5,491 nt of DNA, from contig JAUVIT010000154.1 of the NCBI GenBank assembly GCA_030592605.1, positions 1 to 5,491 on the forward strand, read 5' to 3'. The stretch comes from Bacteroidota bacterium. Its GTDB lineage: Bacteria; Bacteroidota; Bacteroidia; Bacteroidales; GCA-2748055. A model generated the notes under the pieces. The model did no database searches and was not told where the DNA came from. It saw only the letters and a program-made list of their open reading frames with translations. Shown in pieces: positions 1-5,491 of this stretch. Position 1 is the stretch's first letter. Every line of letters starts with the position of its first letter. Made by a program: the position numbers and the translations under genes.

Positions 1-106
1 ATGATTGTTTACGCGGTTGTGCACGTCCTGCCTTCACAGCAAAATCTTTGCTTTCAGAACCAACGATAGTGATCAAATTCGCTGGTAATCTGGTATTTTC
101 TATCAT
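1..106 (-). CDS. Possible 5' fragment of an unidentified leftward ORF, cut by the window edge
   Basis: Reading leftward from the ATG at 106, the frame stays open for 35 codons to the window edge. It begins MIENTRLPANLITIVGSE and continues with a basic stretch (KAGRAQPRKQS). The same frame is also open upstream of this ATG, back to a TGA at 233-235, but that part has no ATG, so the true start is uncertain. I recognise no family. Base composition is AT-richer (about 37% G+C over 1-240) than gpmI next door. No Shine-Dalgarno or clear promoter is visible, which is normal for this phylum. It may be a real gene divergent from gpmI, the remnant of an inserted element, or a chance open frame; too little is visible to decide. 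Confidence 0.3.
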   Translation of the reverse strand, partial: MIENTRLPANLITIVGSESKDFAVKAGRAQPRKQS

Positions 107-221
107 ATTGAAAGGGTTTTTTAAATAAGAACGTTGAACACAAGGACAATTAAATTTAAGAATTCGAGCTTCCAAAGTCAATGTAATAGGCTTTTTAGTT
201 TTACACGAGAATTCAACGCAG

Positions 222-254
222 TTGGGGTAGGTTCAGCTAAATCAACTATCTTTG
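222..254 (+). promoter_or_regulatory. Probable Bacteroidota-type promoter of gpmI
   Basis: TATCTTTG at 247-254 matches the Bacteroidota primary-sigma -7 consensus TAnnTTTG at every fixed position. TTGG at 222-225 lies 21 bases upstream and is an acceptable -33 element (consensus TTTG). Transcription would begin near 260, leaving a short leader of about 15-20 bases before the gpmI ATG. The leader is A/T-rich and lacks a Shine-Dalgarno motif. The rest of 107-276 shows no gene or other signal that I can support. Confidence 0.5.
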
Positions 255-276
255 TGCGCTTAAAATAGCATGAGAT

Positions 277-1800
277 ATGAGTAACAAGAAAGCACTCCTG
301 ATGATTCTCGATGGCTGGGGAATTGGAAAAGGAGATAAAGCAGATGTGATCAGCCAGGTAGCTACCCCGAATATGGACAGGCTTGAGAAGGAGTATCCTT
401 CTTCACAACTTCATGCCTCGGGCGAGAATGTGGGACTGCCCGACGGACAGATGGGTAATTCAGAGGTGGGACACCTCAATATTGGTGCGGGTCGGGTGGT
501 TTACCAGGACCTGGTGAAGATCAACAGGGCTGTGAAGGATGGAACCATTAGCGAGAATCCTGCCCTGGTGGAGGCCTTCAGCTATGCCCGCGACAATCAG
601 AAGCAAGTGCACTTTATGGGTCTGCTCTCTGACGGCGGTGTTCATTCACTGGACAAGCACCTTTATAAGCTTTGTGATATGACCGGCGATTATGGGATCA
701 AAGATGTTTTTGTACACGCTTTTGGTGATGGTCGCGATACCGATCCACAGAGTGGAAAGGGATATATGGAAAGTCTGACCAAACACCTGGCCACTTCCAA
801 GGGGAAGGTCGCTTCTTTTATTGGAAGGTTTTATGCCATGGACCGGGACAATCGGTGGGAACGGGTCAAAGATGCTTATGACCTATTGGTTCATGGGAAG
901 GGAAGAGCCGCTACCGATGTACTTACAGCTCTCCAGCAGTCTTATGACAAAGGCGTGACTGATGAATTTGTAAAGCCCATCGTGATTGTGGATGAGGAGA
1001 ACAAGCCCCTGGGAACCATCCAGGAAGGTGATGTGGTGGTCTTTATCAATTTCAGGAACGACCGGGCCAAAGAGCTCACCATTGCACTCACCCAGAAGGA
1101 TATGCCAGAGTATGATATGCATACCATTCCGCTGCACTACTGCACCATGACTCCTTACGATGCCACTTTTGAGGGACTGCATATAATCTACGATAAGGAC
1201 AATGTAAGCCACACGATGGGTGAGGTGGTCTCCGCAGCCGGTTTGAAGCAGCTACGTATTGCCGAAACAGAAAAGTATGCTCATGTGACCTTCTTTTTCT
1301 CAGGAGGAAGGGAAACCGAATTTGAAAATGAAAACCGGATCCTGGTACCGTCACCCAAGGTAGCTACCTACGACCTGCAGCCTGAAATGAGTGCCTTTAA
1401 GGTAAAAGATGCGGTAATCAAGGATATCAATGAGAACGGACCGGAATTTATCTGTCTCAATTTTGCCAATGGCGATATGGTTGGCCATACAGGTGTCTAT
1501 TCATCCATTGAAAAAGCTGTGACCACAGTGGATCAATGTGTGGGTGAAGTGGTGGAAGCAGCCAGGAATAAGGGCTATGATGTGATGATCATTGCCGATC
1601 ATGGGAATGCCGATAATGCGGTAAATGCCAATGGCTCGCCAAATACAGCTCATTCTCTGAACCCGGTCCCATGTATTATGGTTACTGACGAGTACACCAA
1701 GGTGGATGAGGGGATTCTGGCCGACGTGGCCCCGACTCTTCTTCACATTATAGGAGTGGAGCAGCCGGAAGAGATGACAGGTAGCGTATTGGTATCCTAG
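277..1800 (+). CDS. gpmI: 2,3-bisphosphoglycerate-independent phosphoglycerate mutase
   Basis: This enzyme interconverts 3-phosphoglycerate and 2-phosphoglycerate in cytosolic glycolysis and gluconeogenesis, using two metal ions (usually Mn) and a phosphoserine intermediate rather than 2,3-BPG. The 507-residue length is typical of the family. The alkaline-phosphatase-like metal-binding residues are all present: D12 in LDGWG, nucleophile S62 in MGNSEVGH, D400 and H404 in [10 protein letters not shown]441 and H442 in IADHGN, and H459 in TAHS. The inserted phosphotransferase domain carries H123 (GGVHS), R153-D154 (GDGRDTDP), R184, R190, R260 and R263 (NFRNDRAKE), and K333 follows in the phosphatase domain. 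The ATG at 277 places D12 and S62 exactly where the family has them. A TATCTTTG promoter lies just upstream. The gene appears monocistronic and converges on the lipoprotein gene across 14 bases. It looks intact. Confidence 0.98.
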   Translation: MSNKKALLMILDGWGIGKGDKADVISQVATPNMDRLEKEYPSSQLHASGENVGLPDGQMGNSEVGHLNIGAGRVVYQDLVKINRAVKDGTISENPALVEAFSYARDNQKQVHFMGLLSDGGVHSLDKHLYKLCDMTGDYGIKDVFVHAFGDGRDTDPQSGKGYMESLTKHLATSKGKVASFIGRFYAMDRDNRWERVKDAYDLLVHGKGRAATDVLTALQQSYDKGVTDEFVKPIVIVDEENKPLGTIQEGDVVVFINFRNDRAKELTIALTQKDMPEYDMHTIPLHYCTMTPYDATFEGLHIIYDKDNVSHTMGEVVSAAGLKQLRIAETEKYAHVTFFFSGGRETEFENENRILVPSPKVATYDLQPEMSAFKVKDAVIKDINENGPEFICLNFANGDMVGHTGVYSSIEKAVTTVDQCVGEVVEAARNKGYDVMIIADHGNADNAVNANGSPNTAHSLNPVPCIMVTDEYTKVDEGILADVAPTLLHIIGVEQPEEMTGSVLVS

Positions 1801-1814
1801 GGAAGTTGCATCTT

Positions 1815-2747
1815 CTAGCGGTTAATCATTGGGAGCATATCCGCTCGTAGTTGCAGAATGATCCTGCAAATCTCTTCGAGGGACTCCGGCTTATAGCTGA
1901 TCTCTGCAACACTGGCATGGAAAGCCTGTTCATTATCGTCCATTTCAAAACCCTCGGATTCATAACGGATATCCACTTCGTCGTACACCTCCTTGAGTTT
2001 ATTCACGGTGTGCATGTAGCGTCTCACCATTAAGGATTCTTGTTGATTGGCGAGTATTCCCGACAGACTGTTCAGAGAGTATTTCTGCTGAAGAATACGG
2101 TTGCCCATCTCCAGTACATTTTTGTCTTTATAGATTACAACGCCGATATACATGGTTTCCAGCCAGCCTCCAAGGAGAGAGAGGGATGCAAGTGACAGCT
2201 GTTCGCTCTCCTGGAAATGATTGTCCATCTCCGTATAGATTTCGTAGATCTGATTCTTCAGGGAATCTGGACTCTCCAGGTTGGATCGCTGTTCGCCGGG
2301 GGAATCCTCAAAAATTTCCCGGGGGAGGTCCAGTTTATCTGCCAGCAATTCAATATGGAAATAATACTCTGCCGATTCATTTACCCTTTCAAACAGAGTA
2401 CAGTAGCTCAGGTCTACACCCAAAATACCCAGTAATAGAGCTATATGTTCAGGGTTTTCATACAGGGGGATCTTTTCGAGCGGACAGCTTATTTCAGGAT
2501 CGAATCCGGTTCCTGTTTCTTCAAAAAAGCTAACAATATCAGTAGGAATTTTCAGGGCATATACAATCTCTCCATCCTGGCCAAAGGAAGAAGGATATTC
2601 GGAATCGGCGATAAAATCGGTCTCGCCTGACTGGGAGCCAGAGGGATTGCAAGCATATAGGAAGAAGCTCAGGATAATGGCTCGAAACACTTGTCGAAGC
2701 ATAGAATGGATTTGAGTTGGTTGAGGTAAAATTAAGAAATCTTTCAT
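1815..2747 (-). CDS. Uncharacterised Bacteroidota lipoprotein, translationally coupled to the kinase-like gene
   Basis: The function is unknown. The N-terminus carries a lipoprotein signal: basic MLRQVFR, hydrophobic AIILSFFLYA, then Cys33 in a lipobox-like LYAC, followed by a polar linker (NPSGSQSGE). The protein should therefore be lipidated and face the periplasm or outer membrane. No acidic surface-export signal is obvious right after the Cys. The mature part (about 280 residues) is acidic, without further membrane segments, and looks mostly helical. Notable stretches are LGILGVDLSYC (106-116), LLADKLDLP (134-142) and LLGGWLETMYIG (191-202). From memory this resembles an unnamed Bacteroidota family of alpha-helical lipoproteins; I cannot verify that. 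The ATG at 2747 overlaps the upstream kinase stop (ATGA), which favours coupling. However, the internal ATG at 2702 (Met16) gives a more typical 18-residue signal peptide, so the start is uncertain. Confidence 0.85.
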   Translation of the reverse strand: MKDFLILPQPTQIHSMLRQVFRAIILSFFLYACNPSGSQSGETDFIADSEYPSSFGQDGEIVYALKIPTDIVSFFEETGTGFDPEISCPLEKIPLYENPEHIALLLGILGVDLSYCTLFERVNESAEYYFHIELLADKLDLPREIFEDSPGEQRSNLESPDSLKNQIYEIYTEMDNHFQESEQLSLASLSLLGGWLETMYIGVVIYKDKNVLEMGNRILQQKYSLNSLSGILANQQESLMVRRYMHTVNKLKEVYDEVDIRYESEGFEMDDNEQAFHASVAEISYKPESLEEICRIILQLRADMLPMINR

Positions 2748-3436
2748 ATCATGGAACGGGTTCTCATGCCTCCAATGATGACATCGATTAACTCATTTGG
2801 CTCCAGAGTCATACAGTTCAGTTTGATATCAAAACGAGTATAATCATTTCCTTTTCCCTGAAAAAAATCCCTGAACGTGGATCTTTTTTTATCGATGTTT
2901 TGTGCATAAGACCGGGCCTGGTCAATAGTAAAATTGTGCTTGTCAGCTACCCGCAAGGCCCGCCACTCCAGGGGTGCCTCCAGGTATATATGAAGCGACT
3001 TGGGAATATCCCTGGTGATGGCCACGCCGCCTCTTCCTACGATAATAGCATTGCCGGCATTTGCAAAATTCCTGATCACCTTGGCAATGGTTGTCCGGAT
3101 CTTCATATCCGATTTGTAATAATCCTTGGATTGAGCCAGCAGCAAATCTTCAAGAACTCCCCTTTTTTTGTAATCAAAGACATGCTGGATCTGGCTTGAA
3201 TCCACCTGGAGCTCTTTGGCCGATTCCATCATAATCTCCTTATCAATCCATCGCCAGGGATGATCTTTAGAGTGTTTCCTTTTAAGGGTATTCAATTTTT
3301 CGGAAAGATCAGATGCAATCTTTTTGGCCGGGCATCCCACTTCTCTCGACAGGGTCACAACCGGCCCCGGAAAGATGTTTTTAGCAGAATCCTCTTTGTA
3401 CCAATTGTCCAGGTATTTTGACAGGTCGATTTTCAT
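2744..3436 (-). CDS. Cytidylate kinase-like family P-loop protein
   Basis: The 230-residue protein resembles the cytidylate kinase-like family (Cytidylate_kin2 type), nucleotide-binding relatives of CMP kinase. The N-terminal nucleotide-binding segment is PGPVVTLSREVGCPAKKIA (about 23-41), with beta strand, turn and helix in the expected order. It has no classical GxxxxGK[ST] Walker A, as is usual in this family. A GRGG motif follows at 134-137 (IIVGRGGVAITRDIP), then a basic lid-like section with R158, R162, K183-R185 and R189, and a C-terminal strand DIKLN (203-207) where CMP kinases have a DLVINT-like motif. The 22-residue leader before the first strand (KYLDNWYKE) looks like a Bacteroidota variant feature. 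Whether it phosphorylates CMP or another substrate cannot be told from sequence. It is the first gene of a leftward pair; its TGA overlaps the lipoprotein ATG. Confidence 0.9.
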   Translation of the reverse strand: MKIDLSKYLDNWYKEDSAKNIFPGPVVTLSREVGCPAKKIASDLSEKLNTLKRKHSKDHPWRWIDKEIMMESAKELQVDSSQIQHVFDYKKRGVLEDLLLAQSKDYYKSDMKIRTTIAKVIRNFANAGNAIIVGRGGVAITRDIPKSLHIYLEAPLEWRALRVADKHNFTIDQARSYAQNIDKKRSTFRDFFQGKGNDYTRFDIKLNCMTLEPNELIDVIIGGMRTRSMI

Positions 3437-3463
3437 GGTGTCGAAAAGAAGGGGTTCACCCTC

Positions 3464-3492
3464 AATTTACTATATTTACTATCCAATGTCAA
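3464..3492 (-). promoter_or_regulatory. Candidate promoter for the kinase-like/lipoprotein pair
   Basis: On the minus strand, TTGACA (3492-3487) is followed after 17 bases by TAAATT (3469-3464), a sigma70-like arrangement. In Bacteroidota terms the same bases read TTGA, 19 bases, TAAATTGA, an imperfect TAnnTTTG. Transcription would begin around 3457, about 20 bases before the kinase ATG at 3436. The -35-like hexamer abuts the inverted repeat at 3493-3519. This rests on motif matching only and is the best candidate rather than a clear one. Confidence 0.3.
3471..3478 (+). promoter_or_regulatory. Weak candidate -7 element for mdh
   Basis: TATATTTA differs from TAnnTTTG only in the last base. 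No convincing TTTG-like -33 element lies 19-21 bases upstream. If used, transcription would start near 3485 and the mdh leader would be about 90 bases long, with the inverted repeat at 3493-3519 folded as a hairpin near its 5' end. No better plus-strand promoter is visible between here and the mdh ATG. Confidence 0.2.
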
Positions 3493-3519
3493 GGAATAGA
3501 GTCGCCCATACTCTATTCC
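3493..3519. repeat. Perfect 10-bp inverted repeat at the centre of the divergent spacer
   Basis: GGAATAGAGT (3493-3502) and ACTCTATTCC (3510-3519) are exact reverse complements separated by the 7 bases CGCCCAT. The centre (3506) lies 70 bases from the kinase start and 67 bases from the mdh start, almost the exact midpoint of the 136-base spacer. No T-run follows on either strand, so it is not an intrinsic terminator. It could be a regulator-binding site serving one or both divergent promoters, or a leader hairpin of the mdh transcript. The repeat is directly seen; its role is inference. Confidence 0.7.
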
Positions 3520-3520
3520 A

Positions 3521-3532
3521 GTTAAAATTAAC
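3521..3532. repeat. Small dyad GTTAA-AA-TTAAC beside the central inverted repeat
   Basis: GTTAA (3521-3525) and TTAAC (3528-3532) are exact reverse complements separated by AA. The dyad begins one base after the larger inverted repeat ends. Twelve-base AT-rich dyads of this form can be operators, but this one is short enough to arise by chance in AT-rich spacer DNA. Confidence 0.3.
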
Positions 3533-3572
3533 CTAAATGTTACTACAACGTCTAATATTTAAACCCTAAACT

Positions 3573-4517
3573 ATGAACAAGATTACTGTAATTGGTGCCG
3601 GAAATGTGGGAGCGACATGTGCCAATGTTATCGCCCATAAGGATCTGGCCAATGAAGTGGTTCTTCTTGATGTAAAAGAAGGACTGGCCGAGGGAAAAGC
3701 GCTGGATATCTGGCAAACCTCATCAATCAATCATTTCAATACCCGGGTTACCGGGTCCACCAACGATTACTTAAAGACTAAAGGATCGGGAATCATTGTA
3801 ATCACATCCGGTATTCCGAGGAAGCCGGGAATGTCACGCGACGACCTGATCAAGACCAATGCCAGTATTGTGAAGGAGGTTACTGAAAAGGCGATCAAGT
3901 ACTCGCCCGATGCCATCATCATTGTGGTTTCAAACCCCCTTGACGTGATGACCTATGCCGCTTTCCTGGCAGCCAACAAAGATCCCCATAAAGTTTTCGG
4001 AATGGCGGGTATCCTGGATACAGGCCGTTACAAGGCTTTTCTGGCCAGTGCTCTGGAAGTATCTCCCACCGATATTCATGCCATGTTGCTGGGAGGACAC
4101 GGCGACACCATGGTACCTCTTCCCAGGTATACCTCTGTTAGCGGAATCCCGGTTACTGAGTTGCTTGGCCCGGCAGTCATTGAGAAAATTGTAGAACGGA
4201 CCCGGAAAGGGGGAGGCGAGCTTGTAAGCTTGATAGGTACCTCAGCCTGGTATGCACCGGGCGCAGCAGTATCTCAGATGGTGGAGGCCATTGTGGATGA
4301 CCAGAAAAGGATTTTCCCCGTTTGTGCATACCTGGATGGGGAGTACGGACAGAAAAATCTCTATCTGGGAGTCCCGGTAAAACTGGGTAAAGGCGGTGTA
4401 GAAGAGATCATAGAGATCAGTCTGAATGCCGAAGAGAAGAAGTTGCTTACCTCCTCTGTCGATAGTGTAAAAAAGGTAATGAAGGTACTTGACGATATGA
4501 AACTCTTCGAGGAATAG
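3573..4517 (+). CDS. mdh: Malate dehydrogenase, LDH-like NAD-dependent type
   Basis: This enzyme interconverts malate and oxaloacetate with NAD(H) in the cytosol, serving the TCA cycle or, in fermentative Bacteroidota, the reductive branch toward succinate. The 314-residue length is typical. The N-terminal Rossmann fold shows GAGNVG (8-13) and D33 at the end of the second strand (VVLLDV), which favours NAD over NADP. The substrate loop IPRKPGMSRDDL has R83 at the position that separates malate from lactate dehydrogenases (Gln in LDH), plus R89. N121 lies in SNPLDVMT, D149 and R152 in ILDTGRYK, and catalytic H176 in GGHGDTMV. The ATG at 3573 puts the glycine motif at the usual distance from the N-terminus. 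The leader is A/T-rich without a Shine-Dalgarno motif. A strong terminator follows 37 bases after the stop, so the gene is probably monocistronic. It looks intact. Confidence 0.97.
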   Translation: MNKITVIGAGNVGATCANVIAHKDLANEVVLLDVKEGLAEGKALDIWQTSSINHFNTRVTGSTNDYLKTKGSGIIVITSGIPRKPGMSRDDLIKTNASIVKEVTEKAIKYSPDAIIIVVSNPLDVMTYAAFLAANKDPHKVFGMAGILDTGRYKAFLASALEVSPTDIHAMLLGGHGDTMVPLPRYTSVSGIPVTELLGPAVIEKIVERTRKGGGELVSLIGTSAWYAPGAAVSQMVEAIVDDQKRIFPVCAYLDGEYGQKNLYLGVPVKLGKGGVEEIIEISLNAEEKKLLTSSVDSVKKVMKVLDDMKLFEE

Positions 4518-4554
4518 TCCTAAGCGTCAGGTTCTCAAAGGAATAAGTTTTAAG

Positions 4555-4595
4555 AAATGCGTAATTGGCCCAAGGGCGGATTACGCATTTTTTTT
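4555..4595 (+). terminator. Strong intrinsic terminator after mdh
   Basis: AAATGCGTAAT (4555-4565) pairs perfectly with ATTACGCATTT (4580-4590) to form an 11-bp stem around a 14-base loop. An uninterrupted run of eight T occupies 4588-4595. The loop itself contains GCCC and GGGC. No T-run follows the stem on the minus strand, so it acts rightward only and isolates mdh from secDF. Confidence 0.95.
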
Positions 4596-4605
4596 ATGGG
4601 TAGCC

Positions 4606-4636
4606 TCCGAAGTGCAAAAAAATAGTGTTATATTTG
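4606..4636 (+). promoter_or_regulatory. Probable Bacteroidota-type promoter of secDF
   Basis: TATATTTG at 4629-4636 matches the -7 consensus TAnnTTTG at every fixed position. The -33 region is poor: TCCG at 4606-4609, 19 bases upstream, matches TTTG only at its first and last bases. Transcription would start near 4643, giving a leader of about 44 bases that is A-rich near the start codon and lacks a Shine-Dalgarno motif. Its position straight after the mdh terminator supports independent transcription of secDF. Confidence 0.55.
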
Positions 4637-4686
4637 CGGCCTATTCGAAAAAGACAATCAAGTAACTACTAATAAACAAGTTAAAA

Positions 4687-5491
4687 ATGCAAAATAAAGG
4701 TGCTATCAGGTTTTTTACGATTGTTCTGGCGCTGGTGAGTGTATACCAGCTTCTGTTTACTGTGTTTGCGCAGAAAGTGGAGCGTGATGCCAGGGAAATG
4801 GCCAACGGCGATGTCCGTATTGAACGATCCTACCTGGATTCGATGAAAGGTGAAGTGGTATATAATGTACTGTTTAAGAAGTACACCTACCAGGACTGTA
4901 AAGAGAGAGAGGTCAACCTTGGCCTTGACCTGAAGGGCGGAATGAATGTCATCCTGGAAATTGCAGTTGAAGATATTATCCGCTCACTGGCTGCGAATCA
5001 GTTTCTGACAGATCCTGTGTTCACCGAGACCATGGCACTTGCTCATGAGAAGAAAAAAGATAGCCAGAGTGACTTTGTCAATCTGTTTGCCGAGGCCTTC
5101 GAGGAATTGAATCCCGGAGCCCAGCTGGCCCAGTTCTTTATGACTCCTGAGACCCGCGGTGAAATTGATTTCAATACCACCAATGGTGATGTAGTCACCT
5201 TTTTAAAGGAAGAGGCAGAAGATGCCATTGATAATTCATATAATGTATTACGGAACAGGATTGACCGTTTCGGTGTAGTTCAGCTCAATATTCAGAAGCT
5301 GGAGCGTCAGGGCAGGATCCTGGTGGAGCTTCCAGGTGTGAAAGAGCCGGAAAGGGTAGCCAAATTGCTTACCGGAACTGCCAATCTGGAGTTCTGGACC
5401 ACCTACCAGGCCTCCGAAGTATGGAACTACCTGGACCAGGCCAACCGGACACTGGCTGACATTTTAAGAGCAGAGGGAACCACAGAAGAAG
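4687..5491 (+). CDS. secDF: Protein translocase subunit SecDF, N-terminal 268 residues (cut by window edge)
   Basis: SecD/SecF is the inner-membrane partner of SecYEG that uses the proton gradient to pull exported proteins through to the periplasm. The visible part starts with a membrane segment (about residues 7-28, FFTIVLALVSVYQLLFTVFA). It continues with the SecD signature LGLDLKGGMNVILE (78-91), the conserved YNVLRNRIDRFGV (185-197) and ILVELPGVKEPERVAKLLTGTA (211-232) leading into NLEFW, all in the SecD order for the periplasmic P1 region. The distance between GLDLKGG and RNRIDRFGV is normal. The frame runs off the right edge without a stop. Bacteroidota usually encode SecD and SecF as one protein of about 1000 residues, so secDF is the expected name, but the SecF half is not visible here. 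The ATG at 4687 directly precedes the membrane segment, with A-rich sequence before it. Confidence 0.93.
   Translation, partial: MQNKGAIRFFTIVLALVSVYQLLFTVFAQKVERDAREMANGDVRIERSYLDSMKGEVVYNVLFKKYTYQDCKEREVNLGLDLKGGMNVILEIAVEDIIRSLAANQFLTDPVFTETMALAHEKKKDSQSDFVNLFAEAFEELNPGAQLAQFFMTPETRGEIDFNTTNGDVVTFLKEEAEDAIDNSYNVLRNRIDRFGVVQLNIQKLERQGRILVELPGVKEPERVAKLLTGTANLEFWTTYQASEVWNYLDQANRTLADILRAEGTTEE

Noticed and set aside
1..69. Plus-strand frame from the ATG at position 1
   Set aside because: Only 22 codons before a TAG at 67-69, with no recognisable content; it is opposite the longer leftward frame.
270..284. Tiny ORF ATGAGATATGAGTAA overlapping the gpmI start
   Set aside because: Four codons, most likely chance; the gpmI start is fixed by family alignment at 277.
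460..1746. Several minus-strand open frames of 61-109 codons inside gpmI
   Set aside because: They lie wholly within a clearly conserved gene, and their translations show no coherent family or domain. They are antisense shadows of its codon pattern.
1797..1818. Possible bidirectional terminator between the convergent gpmI and lipoprotein genes
   Set aside because: The stem is only GAAG/CTTC around TTGCAT, with a bulged CTA/TAG extension and no T-run on either strand. It is too weak to call.
1851..3199. Plus-strand open frames of 60-115 codons opposite the lipoprotein and kinase-like genes
   Set aside because: The minus-strand frames have a lipoprotein signal or family motifs and the ATGA junction; the plus-strand frames have none of these.
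3324..3536. Plus-strand 70-codon frame spanning the kinase start and the divergent spacer
   Set aside because: It overlaps the kinase N-terminus and reads through the promoter and palindrome region; its product shows no recognisable feature.
3955..4194. 79-codon frame within mdh in another plus-strand frame
   Set aside because: It is nested in the catalytic region of mdh, whose residues are intact.
5043..5228. Minus-strand 61-codon frame, rich in Ser, inside secDF
   Set aside because: It is antisense to a conserved SecD region, with no support of its own.
1..5491. Search for CRISPR arrays, tRNA/rRNA genes, insertion-sequence ends, tandem repeats or a defence or biosynthetic cluster
   Set aside because: Nothing of the kind was visible by eye; the window is mainly housekeeping genes.

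Overview
The window looks like ordinary chromosomal DNA of a Bacteroidota bacterium, most likely in or near the order Bacteroidales/Marinilabiliales. Three things suggest this: start codons sit behind A-rich leaders with no Shine-Dalgarno motif; two genes are preceded by exact copies of the Bacteroidota -7 element TAnnTTTG; and the right-hand gene has the sequence style of a Bacteroidota SecDF, in which SecD and SecF are fused, although only its first 268 residues are visible. Placement below phylum level is inference.

Layout from left to right. Positions 1-276 are AT-rich (about 37% G+C over 1-240) and hold at most a fragment of an unidentified leftward ORF running off the left edge, followed by a likely promoter. 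Next is gpmI (277-1800, +), the cofactor-independent phosphoglycerate mutase of glycolysis. It converges, with a 14-base gap, on a leftward two-gene unit (3436 to 1815): a cytidylate kinase-like P-loop protein, then an uncharacterised lipoprotein whose ATG overlaps the kinase stop in an ATGA junction. A 136-base divergent spacer separates this unit from mdh (3573-4517, +), an LDH-type malate dehydrogenase. At almost its exact centre the spacer carries a perfect 10-bp inverted repeat, with a smaller dyad beside it. mdh ends in a textbook intrinsic terminator (4555-4595). After it, a promoter-like TATATTTG leads into secDF (4687 to the right edge, incomplete), the membrane subunit that assists Sec-dependent export.

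Functionally, gpmI and mdh belong to central carbon metabolism (3-PG/2-PG interconversion; malate/oxaloacetate interconversion), and secDF to envelope biogenesis. The genes appear to be separate transcription units; only the kinase-like and lipoprotein genes look co-translated. I saw no mobile element, CRISPR array, tRNA or rRNA, and nothing that amounts to a new defence or biosynthetic system. The items most worth following up are the coupled kinase-like/lipoprotein pair, the central palindrome in the divergent spacer, and the compositionally different left edge.
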